A stretch of DNA of 64,000 nucleotides from Sambucus nigra. Taxonomy: Eukaryota; Streptophyta; Magnoliopsida; Dipsacales; Adoxaceae. Location: positions 834,804,073 through 834,868,072 of the forward strand of contig OX422207.1 in assembly GCA_949130495.1 (NCBI GenBank). Direction: 5' to 3'. The notes under the pieces are model-generated. The model worked only from the letters and a program-made list of their open reading frames with translations, was not told the origin of the DNA and ran no database searches. The position numbers and the translations under genes were made by a program. Below, piece after piece: positions 54,703 to 64,000 of this stretch; within the stretch, counting starts at the first letter, position 1, and the number at the start of each line of letters is the position of its first letter.

Positions 54703-57690
54703 TGTAATACCCCATACTTTTATAAATAATTTAAAGGTCATAAATGGGTGTAATTTGGAAATTTGAGAAATTTTTGAGAAAAATAATTTTTGGAGTTTAT
54801 GCAGGCTAGATGATTTTTTATGTATGCTACATTTACTTTTGGGATTAAGTAAATGAGTTGGACTATTTCAATTACATATTGCAGTTAGATAAAGCGACAA
54901 AGGATAATATTTTAATTGGAAAACCCGCATTGATATGTATTGGGTTTAATTAATGAATTGTATTTAAGTACCTCGGATGGAGATTTCGAGTGTGCGATTG
55001 GTTTCGGAACAGCCGAGATAGTCAGAATAGAGTATCCGGGAGTAGTGTTTAGATTTCATGAATTTTTGGATAAAAAGGGGCTCATAATTAAGTAAACGAG
55101 TCATTTTTGGTTTTAAAGGGATAAACCATTATTCTCTCATATATAAGGCAAGAGAGAGTGGGAGAAAGGAAAAGAAAAAGAGATAAAAGAACGGAAGGAT
55201 AGAAAAGAGAGAAGAAAAGGAGATTACAGCCAAACTCCGCAGGATTCGACTCGAGGTCGTCGAATTTTATCCACAAGGCAAGTGTTTACTTGCTCATTTC
55301 TTTTAAAGCATAAATCTCATATTGTAGTTGGTATAGATAAACCACAAAGATTTTTGGGATGGGTTTTTGTTAACCAAAACGGGTTTTCAAAAATTTTAAC
55401 GGATTAACCCTGAAAAAAATTCCAATTGGAAAACTTAGCATTTAATCAAAATCTGCTGTTGGTTATGGGTTATAGGGTGTTTAGAACCCTTTTCGTGTGT
55501 GTATATGTAGTTGATTTAGGTTGGAGGACATTAGGAGAGGAGATAAAAGCTTAGGGGAAGCTTTAATGGCCGAAACAACTTCTCAGAGAAAAAGCTGTCC
55601 GAGTCGATCGATCGATCGATGGCCCGGAAAATTTGACAATTTCGGCTTGTTTTAGTTACATGGGATAAATTATAAATTTAATTATCTCTAGCTTATTTAA
55701 TTGAGGAAATAAGGATTCACTTAGGGAATTAATATCTAGCCATTTGAGGAATTTATGGGGGCTAGGAGGGTACTATAATTGTGTGGCACTAAAAGTATAT
55801 TTTTGAGGAAAATAAATAAATTGAGGAATTAGACTATTGGGGTTCCCAAAAATAAAGTGGGGACTTCTAAATTATTATTGGAGTGAGATGTATACTTTGG
55901 GTTAATTAAGTAAAATCTTGGACTTACGTATTTAGGGGGTCGGGATGAGTAACACCCGAGGGAGTATTTCAGCGGGTGATGATATGTGGATAATTGTGCA
56001 CGTAGAAAATGTAATTATATGCCGACTATAATCGTGTAAATCATATGAGGTGACTAGGATGAAATTTGGGATATTCGAAGAGTGTATAAACCCGAAAAGT
56101 GATCAAGGTGCGAGGTATATTGGTGAAAGAGAATACTTATTGGATTAGTATTTAAGTAGGAGAATACTTAAATATTATTATGAGATTGGCAATTATAGCC
56201 ATATATATACGATGTGATTACAATATTTATAGTTTATGATACGAATACATATATATATATATATCTGTGTGTGATTGGTATATGTGTATCTTAGAGGCTG
56301 ATTTCCACGGGCTTTCATTTGGCGTAGGGTTGGAACAGCCAGATTATATATTTTATCTAGTGCGATCCAGGGAGATTGAGCGATGTGGGTGAATCCCCTG
56401 GCTTGAGGAGCAGGGAGAGTATATCCCCTGGTCATCTCGTCCCGCGTTCGAGTACGATGTATGTACTCTACTTACAGAGGGAACGTGACCGCCTCCATCG
56501 TTGTGTATGTTTTACCATGACCATGAGTAAGTCTGGCTTAAGACCGTAGTACAGTGAGTAAACTCGGATCTAGATAGGCACTATGAGACAGCATCCTCGA
56601 GTTATAGCTCGGTGGGATGGTTATTATACTTGGGATTTGTATAATTATATACTAGTTGCGTATAGTATATTGTTTATATATGAAGGTGAATAATCTTATA
56701 TAGTGAACGTATATAAGAATGGAAAGATTGATAAGAGTTATTCCTTTCTGGTAAATGTATATATATTCGGATTTATGTGAAGCATAGGTTCTATTAAGAA
56801 CACAATGTTTATATATATGAGTTACATATATACATTACGTGCTGAGGGCTTAATGGATCTCGACGAACAACATTGCCATGTAGTAGTGTATCGGGGGGTT
56901 TCGCTTCGCGAGACACCCCACGCACGAATTTAGCACAGTGCTGGGAATGGAGAGAAGTTTAGCCCTTAGTACTTGGGGTAATTAGGATTTCGGAGTTTGG
57001 GTGAGGGGTATCTAAACGGATTAATTATGCAGGGTAACTGATTTGGTTACTTAAAGGTACGCGTTAGCTGTGCACTATTAGAAGATGGGTGAGGGGTATC
57101 TTATGGGAGTGCGTTACCAATTTAAATATGAGGTAAATATATTTTTACAAAAATATAGCACTTGCAAAATATTTTCAAGACTTCGGCTCTGACCCGTTTC
57201 TATATTTTTCCTCTCTTGCTATATATACATATATATTTTAGGTGTCCAGACACAGGGACGTCTGGATGATGATTCCTTCGAGTCAGATGTTTGCTGCAGT
57301 AGCTGTGGATGCATGCAGGTTTCTTGCAGACACTTCCATCCTTGAGATCTAGATAGGAGGTACTGTAGAAACATTCGGGGTGATAGCCCAATTGTATTTA
57401 TTTATTCTTTTACCTCCTTTTTGTGATGCCTTTGATTTGATTGTATTATATTAAATCGAGTGTTCGGTTATTTTATTTATTTTCAGTTTCATTTATATAG
57501 ACTGTGTGAATATTTTATTTGAATAGTTTGATTAAAAAGATTAGTAAACTAAAATTTTGACGCCAGCCTAATAGGCTATTAGTAATTAAATTGGTTTTTG
57601 ACAATGATGCTGAGAATGAACCATATGAGACTCCTGTCTTAATTTGGTACATGAGTGATCGCCCGGTATTTTATTAGGCGGGGTGTCACA
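54703..57690 (+). repeat. 3' LTR of the non-autonomous element (2988 bp)
   Basis: It is collinear with 48577-51603, with small indels such as a shortened TTTCGCTTCGCGAGAC motif region (56897-56912). It ends GGTGTCACA before TTACT. Confidence 0.9.
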
Positions 57691-57695
57691 TTACT
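57691..57695. repeat. Right target-site duplication TTACT
   Basis: This is the copy of 48572-48576 after the 3' LTR. Confidence 0.93.
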
Positions 57696-57938
57696 GAGGT
57701 TGGCACTCCTCTAGAATTAGAGCTCTTCCTCAGACATGACCCTGGTTCCCCATCAAAATTGGATGAGGAAGTTGAAGATGATGTGGGGTCAGGGGATTCC
57801 ACCCTTGTTCTGGAGCCTGCAGCTGACCAAATACAGACTGATGTTGAGTCTTATCTCCCAACTACTTCTGAGCAAATCACTTCATCCATCTCTACCTCCA
57901 ATCCAATTGAAGCTACAACTGATAGGGAGAAATTGTAG
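57696..57938 (+). pseudogene. Tat antisense ORF 1, last part
   Basis: It continues the frame of 46900-48571 across the nested insertion: GTPLELELFLRHDPGSPS, then an acidic Ser/Thr-rich tail (EEVEDDVGSGDSTLVLEP) and TAG at 57936-57938. No domain is recognised. A short T-rich stretch with ATG-poor sequence separates it from antisense ORF 2. Confidence 0.6.
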
Positions 57939-58115
57939 ACCTGCTCGACAATCAGCCTTTTTTGTTTTTTGTTTTTATCTTTCTTTTATTTCAATGTATT
58001 TGTAACTTTACTTCATATCAATGAAAATGTGTTTTTCCTTCCTCTGTGTTTGTCATCTTTTGATTGCTGCTTTATGATCTTTATTTTATCGAATATTTCT
58101 TGACTCTTATAGTTC

Positions 58116-59378
58116 ATGGCCAAAAGGGATCAATTTTCTTCTACTGACTCTTAGATACTCAAGAGATGCAATGATCCATTCAAGGCTGGTTATATGACTT
58201 TATTCGAGGAAGGTCTGTCAAATTTGCTCGGGGTTGATATTCCAGATCAAGACAAGGAAACTTACTTATACTTGAAGTGTATTCTTAATCAGACATTGTC
58301 TAATAATGTATCTTACTTCGAAATTATTGAAGAGCTTCAAGAAGATCACAAATAAGCTAACGCTCTCCTGCATGCTGATTATGGGAAAAAGTACAAAGCT
58401 CTAAGTGAAGATTGCGATTTTGAGGAAAAATTAGAGAAATATGCCTCTTCTTTTAGAAAGAAAGAGTTTTTTATCAAGTATAAAGTGGATGAGGCTAGGG
58501 TCATTGCCAAGCTATTGGAGGAGGAAAATATCAGTTTGAGAGAAGAGCTGAACTCTTTTAAGGTTCCTCCAACTACTGTTGCTGCTGCTGATGGAGTTTC
58601 ATTTTTGGAGACTGAAAATGCTAATATGAGGGAAGAATCGGAGGCTTTAACAAAATCTAAACTTTCTTCCTCCTCCCAATCAAGAGCAAGATTTGGTCGA
58701 GCTACGACTGATAAAGGCAGGACTCAACAGATACTTGCAAATTAGGCTGCACAAATAAAGGCCAAGAATTTGGCCATTGCTCAGATGTCTCAAAAGATCC
58801 GAACCTAGGGCGAGCAACTTTCAACCCACTCCTCTCAACTGCAAGCTAAAGAGGGAGTATTGAAGAAGCTAAAACATCAAGTTGAGAGATTAACTTTCCA
58901 ATTTCACAAACATCACAGGGAGATCTGGATGGAAGGATATAATGAAGATCTTGATCATTTTGATCAACGCTTTAGACAAGCTTAGCGTGAAGGTTATAAA
59001 TGGAGCTGGACCAATTGCCTAATAGTTATGAACGTTAATCGGGACAGTAAAATATGGTATTGGGCAGATCCTAGGCTTTTGGAGTGTCAAGATCCTCCCT
59101 TTAAACTGGATGTTAGCTGGATCCCTATATAAACCATTCCTCAATGCCTGATCTCCAAATACTTAAGGGATTATGGCTTGCATGACGAGCTATAAATAGT
59201 TCGACCTCCTCATTTGTTAGATGCCTTGAGCAGCAGCAATAGGAGAATGCTTCAAGATTTCAACTTCATTAACTCCCCATACACATTGGATGATCCTCGA
59301 GCAGGCATGGAACAAGCACCGAGCTCCTCTAAATCTATATATATATATATAAGGCATTTGATTGACTTATTCTGTTAA
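58116..59378 (+). pseudogene. Tat antisense ORF 2, coiled-coil protein, nonsense-riddled
   Basis: From the ATG at 58116 (MAKRDQFSSTDS) one frame runs to TAA at 59376-59378 without any indel, broken only by stops (58152, about 58353, 58743, 58806, 58983, 59130 and 59193). Most are TAG or TAA where Gln or Trp would fit. The N-terminal third (FEEGLSNLLGVDIPDQDKET) is followed by a long Glu/Lys/Leu heptad region (AKLLEEENISLREELNSF, then VLKKLKHQVERLTF) and a Ser/Pro-rich end (RPPHLLDALSSSNRRMLQD). The region up to about 59337 looks coding. I know of no enzymatic role. Tat elements often carry such extra ORFs, and their function is not established. Confidence 0.6.
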
Positions 59379-59411
59379 TTTCTGGATGCTTAAATGATTT
59401 TGTTATTTCAT

Positions 59412-59660
59412 TAGTTCTACTGATACACTTAGGTATTTACCTAAATTTTAGTATCAATTATCAATGAGATTATCATAGGTTCTACTGATATACTTAGATT
59501 TCTAAGTTTAATACCAGTTACAATTGATGTGGCCATAGGTTCTACTAAAGCACCTAGATTTAAATCCAAGTTTAGAACTAGTTACCCATGGTATTCCCAT
59601 AGGTTCTACTAATGCACCTAAATTTTTAGGTTTAGCATTAGTTACCAGTGGTGACCAAGC
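59412..59660. repeat. Minisatellite, four units of 60-65 bp
   Basis: GGTTCTACTGATACACTTAG-like words start at about 59415, 59480, 59540 and 59604. Each continues with an inverted CCTAAATTTTAGG-type centre and AGTTACC. It lies between antisense ORF 2 and the end of pol on the other strand, where both transcripts would end. Confidence 0.82.
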
Positions 59661-60059
59661 ATATGTGGAATATGTATCTACATTCCTGTTTAGGAATCTT
59701 CACAATGTTCTTCCTCCACTTTTCTCAGTTTGGATAAAACTTGTTGATTTTTATACAGAGTTTTATCCCTAATTTTTCTTGACCAAGTAGTGAGGACTTA
59801 AAATTTTATTTTGACTTGGGTTTGTAAATTTCTGCTGATTTGCCTATTAAGTATTGCCTTCGCCGATCAAGTTCGACTAATTACTGAATTCTTTCGACCA
59901 ATTATTGAATTACTGTCGACCAAGTATTTATGGGGGTTTGCATATCACCAATATTCCCAAAAAATTGAAAAAATGGAAAAAACAACTTTTATTGACACTA
60001 AAGCCAATTAATTACAAAATATGTTGCTCGCTACATTACTGGTAATACTTCATAAGATG

Positions 60060-63000
60060 CTCGGCATTCCATGGACTTTTAAATTCTTCCCCCTCCAGAG
60101 TTTCAATTTGATAAGTTCCTAATCGAGTAACTGTTGAGACACCATAAGGCCCGTGCTAATTGTCTTCAAGCTTGTTGGTCTTCTGAATCACCTTCTTAAG
60201 TACAAAGTTTGTTGTTGATAGGCAGCTTCCTCAAAGCAGCATTTTCACGCACCTCTTCCAACATGTCCATGTCTAGTCTTCACATCAAATCACTCACAGG
60301 ATAATCAAAGTTCAACACTCTATGAGTTTGCAGGCCTATTTCAGCTAGTATGACTACTTTCATCCCCAAGGCCAACATGTATGGTCTTTCTACAGTAGCA
60401 GCTCTTGGAGTTGCTTGATATGCCCACAAAACTGAGTGCAATTCATTTATCCAATTCCCTTTAGCATCATCAAGTCTTTTATTCAACCCATTTAATTTTG
60501 TTTGTTACCTCAGTTTGCCCATTGCTTTGAGGATGACCTGGAGCAGAGTGCAACTTTCGAATCTTGGATTGGGAAAAGTATGCTACGAACTCCTTATTGT
60601 CGAACTGGGTATCATGGTCAATAATGAAGGCATATGGAAAACTATATCGACAAATTATGTTCTTCCAGATGAACTTGTACACCTTCTCATAGGGCATATC
60701 CACTAATGGTTCCACTTCAACCTATTTGGTGAAATAATCAATAGTTATGACCAAGTATTTAAATCTTCCTCGAGTGGTCGGCAATGGCCCGACCAAATCT
60801 ATCCCCCAAATAGCAAATGGCCAAGGTTAAGTAATGGTGATCAAAGTTGCATGTGGAGTTTTTGCGAATATTAGAGAACTTTTGGTACTTGTCACACTTC
60901 TTTACAAAGGTTGTATAATCTGCCCTCATGGTCGGACGATAATACCCTTGAGTATTCATTCGCTTTAGTAATGATCTTCCTGCCACATGAGCTCCATAAG
61001 ATCCTTCATGAACTTCTTATATTTGATCTTGAACTTCGGTTGGGTGAACACAGCGCTGTAGAGTAACTGTTAATCCTCTACTGTACAGAACTCCTTTGTC
61101 TAACACGCACCTTACTACTTTGTAATTAAGATTTTTTGCCTCAATTGGGTCTGCTGGCAGTATTCCTTCTTCAACATAAGCTCTGATGGGATCCATCCAG
61201 GATGGTCCCATGTCTGCTGTAATGTAACTAATCATTATATCTTCATTAATGCTTCGATTTGATAAAATTTTAATGGGAATAGTTCTCCTTAGCTCATTTC
61301 TAGTTGTTGATGATAGCCGAGCAAGTGCATGAGCTCTGACATTTTCTAGTCTTGGAATTATGCTCATCCGAACAGCAGGTAATTTTTTTATAACCCTCAA
61401 TGCCTTGGCTATGTATCTTGTCATTAGTTCTCCTTTGGCTCCATACAAACCCAAAATTTGATTCACCACTAACTGAGAATCACTGTGTGCCACAACTTGC
61501 TCGACGTTCAATGATTGAGCTAAACTTAAGCCCACAACAAGAGCTTCATACTCTGCTTTATTTTTTAGGCCTGAAATTAGAACTGCGATGCATATTCAAT
61601 GTCTATCCCATCAGGGGTGTTGATTATTATACCTGCTCCACTTCATGCTATACATGAGGATCCATCTACATATAAGTTCCAGATAGGGATGTTATTATTA
61701 AACACTTGGTCTGTTAATATCCCATAATGAAATACTTTGCTTCTTGCCTCCTCGTATCTTTTGGCCATCTCTTTCATCCCGATTGAAGTCTTTGGTATAT
61801 CGGTAGCAACTTCTTATGTGCTTATCCCTAATGGAGTTTGCTTGGGTTATTGGTCGGTGATGACTTCAGTTGGACTTTCCCCTTTTTAGGGTTGCTCTTC
61901 CTGAATGTTTTGTTGCTTGGGAACCTCCAGATAAGTGAATTCAACAATAAAGTCTGCCACATCTTGGCCCTTTAATGAAGACTTTGGCTCATATACAATA
62001 TCGTATTCCCCCAGTTCTACTGCCCAATAAATTAACCTTCCAGACTTCTCTGGTTTATGCAAAGCTTGTCGAAGAGTCATATCAGTGTACACCACAATAG
62101 TATGTGCTTGAAAGTAAGGTTTAATCCGTATAGATGCCTCAATCAATGCCAAAGTTAACTTCTCCAACTGTGGATATCTAATTTCTACTCCTCTAAAGGC
62201 TTTGTTGGTGTAGTAGAAAAGATTTTGAACTCCATTATCTTCTCATATCAAGGCAGAACTTACAGCTGACTCAGAGAAGGCCAAGTATAAATACAATTTT
62301 TCTCCCAACAATGATTGATAAAGCAATGGGGGTGATCCCAAATACTTTTTCAACTCCAGAAAAGCTTTCTCATATTCATTATTCTATTCAAAACTCCTCC
62401 TCGACACTTTAAATAATGGTAAACACTTATCTGTAGCTCGGGACACGAATTCGTTTAATGTTGTTACTCGCCCAGTGAGCCTTTGTATATCTTTTTTATA
62501 GGTCGGAGACTGCATTTCAATCAATGCCTTGATTTTGTCAAGGTTAATCTCAATTCCCCTTTGATTCACTATGTACCCGAGGAACATACCTTCTTGGACA
62601 CTAAATACACACTTGGTCGGATTCAACTTCATCTGGTGCTTCTCTAGTTGATCAAAGGTTTGGCTGAGGTCGATAATGTGGTCATATGCATTTTTGCTCT
62701 TCGTCAGCATGTCATCTACGTTTACCTCCATATTTTTGCCAATCTGTTCCTCATAGACTTTGTTCACCAACCTTCGATAAGTAGAAGCTTCATTTTTCAA
62801 ACCAAATGGCATAACATTATAGCAATATATTCCTCGAGGAGTAATGAATGAAGTTCTTTCCCTATCTCCGAGTTTTATCTTAATTAATATGCATCCATAA
62901 AACTCAATAGTTCATGCCCTGAAGTAGCATCAACAAGTTGATTAATTTTAGGCAAAGGAAAGTGGTCCTTTGGGCAGGCTTTATTCAAATTTGTGAAATC

Positions 63001-64000
63001 CATTTGTTATTTTTCCTTTTGACCATAACCACGTTGGCTAACTAATCTAGATATTTCACATCTTCAATGACTGAGGCTTTCTGCAGTTTCTCCACCTCCC
63101 CCTGGATAGTCTGGTTCTTCTCGAGGATAAATACTATACGCCTTTGTGTCAATGGTTTGGCATCCTTATTGACATTGAGATCATGAGAGGAAATTAGGAT
63201 CAATCACAGACATGTCCTCATGACTCCAAGCGAACACGTGCTTTCTCCGTCTCAGGAATTTCACTAGCTCATGTTTAAGAACAGGGTTTAGTGTTGATCC
63301 CACCTGTGTAATTCGCTCTGGCTTGTCGCCATCTAAGATTATATTCTCTGTTGCTTCTAACTTAGAGTCGCTATTGGGCTCAATAATATCCACTTGGTAA
63401 GTGGTGGTCTTTTTCTTTATTTCTTCTAGATTTTCTTGCACAACAAAGGAGTAATAACATTACCGAGCTACTTTCTGATCACCCTTTACCACACCTACAC
63501 CAAATTTAGTCAGTAACTTTAAGCGTTGATGGACTGTGGACAGCACAACTTCGAATTTCTTCAATCCTACCCTTCCCATGATCATATTGTAGGCATAATG
63601 AACATTCTTATCCATTACAAAGAAACGTATCTTCTATATCTGACTTACTGGCTAGGTGTCGATTAACACTTCCATCTTGATTGTGCCCAAGATAAACAAT
63701 TTTTCACCAGAAAATCCTATTAAGGGCCTATGATAAGTTTCCAATTAGCTAAGCTTTAAGTCCAGACTATTAAAGTATGGATAAAACATGATATTCGTCG
63801 AGCTGCCATTATCAATCAATACCCTGGAAATAATTATATCTTGCATTCTGGCCTTGACTACTAGGGGATAATCATGGGGATAAAGTACCCTGAAAGGTCA
63901 TTTTTGGAAAATTCAATCACCAAATTTTCTTTATTAACTTTTCTCGATCTGTCCTCCTCGGCCAGATTGATCCTTTGGATATAGGAGCAAGCTTGAGCCT
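60060..64000 (-). pseudogene. pol: Tat pol: protease, RT, RNase H, archaeal-type RNase H, integrase
   Basis: Blocks in order, high to low coordinate. Protease has the active-site words DNGSS (63813-63799). A linker follows (FLRRRKHVFAWSHEDM, 63260). Reverse transcriptase follows with stops (LANVVMVKR, MPFGLKNEAS, then NVDD at 62722-62711, where Tyr of YVDD has become Asn, and FLGYIVNQRGIE). The first RNase H comes next (VYTDMTLRQAL, 62090). The second RNase H, of archaeal type, follows (LYVDGSS near 61672, then AHSDSQLVVNQI, 61495). Integrase has a finger (CDKYQK), the Asp in IDHDTQFDNKEF and Glu in NGQTEVTNK. Many stops and shifts make it inactive, and gag lies beyond 64000. In an intact element these enzymes copy and integrate the retrotransposon. 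Confidence 0.88.

Larger units (their letters stand above)
48577..57690 (+). mobile_element. Non-autonomous Tekay-like LTR element (LARD type)
   Basis: LTRs of 3027 and 2988 bp enclose 3.1 kb of internal DNA with a primer-binding site and purine tract but no recognisable gag, protease, reverse transcriptase or integrase. Both LTR ends (TGTAATACCCCAT...GGTGTCACA), the tRNA-Met site and the TTTCGAGGGCGAAATTC before the purine tract resemble the Tekay element at 2286-12137. It is therefore a relative that would depend on enzymes from another copy. The TSD is TTACT. The LTRs are very similar with scattered substitutions and small indels. Confidence 0.88.
45951..64000 (-). mobile_element. Tat-lineage Ty3/gypsy element, 5' end beyond the window
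   Basis: The element is read on the minus strand. The 3' LTR is at 45951-46440, preceded by the purine tract CATTGGGGGCTTC. Pol remnants run from the right edge to about 60060. Two classical features of the Tat group are present: a second, archaeal-type RNase H between the normal RNase H and integrase, and extra ORFs on the opposite strand between pol and the 3' LTR. A Tekay-like element is nested at 48577-57690. Without it the visible part is about 8.9 kb. Its LTR matches the fragment at 20357-20870, so the family occurs twice here. Confidence 0.88.

Overview
The window is nuclear DNA from a eudicot plant. It is AT-rich, with spliced genes, tRNA-derived SINEs, hAT-type MITEs, and LTR retrotransposons of the Tekay (chromovirus) and Tat (dual RNase H) lineages. 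All family names come from reading translated motifs by eye; nothing was searched. The one apparently intact gene is a class B starch branching enzyme, SBE1, on the minus strand (22660-38209). Its 14 exons join without any frame conflict into 834 codons including the stop, with a plastid-transit-like N-terminus, a CBM48 region and all four GH13 catalytic regions.

Layout. 1-2280: AT-rich DNA with broken exons of an AKT1-like Shaker potassium channel. 2281-12142: a Tekay Ty3/gypsy element with TSD AAACT, decayed gag-pol-chromodomain and two LTRs of very different length; the 5' LTR carries an inverted copy of its own 3' end. 12143-17600: no recognised gene. 17600-20870: a nest made of a hAT MITE (8-bp TSD) inside a CACTA-like end, which abuts a truncated minus-strand Tat element (gag plus 5' LTR). 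20871-22620: AT-rich flank with a SINE. 22625-42775: SBE1 and its 5' region. The introns hold SINEs, a decayed LINE, MITEs, microsatellites and Z-DNA-prone tracts. The promoter and first exon lie in a tandem duplication, so three first-exon copies are present, two of them intact. 42776-45950: AT-rich DNA without a gene. 45951-64000: a second minus-strand Tat element that runs off the right edge. Its pol is at the right, its 3' LTR at the left, and between them are two plus-strand (antisense) coiled-coil ORFs. A 9.1-kb non-autonomous Tekay-like element (48577-57690, TSD TTACT) is inserted in the first of these ORFs.

How the parts relate. SBE1 would make a plastid enzyme that places alpha-1,6 branches in starch. 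The other elements are genomic parasites, and their order of insertion can be read from TSDs and from paralogous empty sites. The points most worth checking are the snap-back 5' LTR of the first Tekay element, the duplicated SBE1 first exon and promoter, and the antisense ORFs of the Tat element, which keep their frame apart from nonsense changes.
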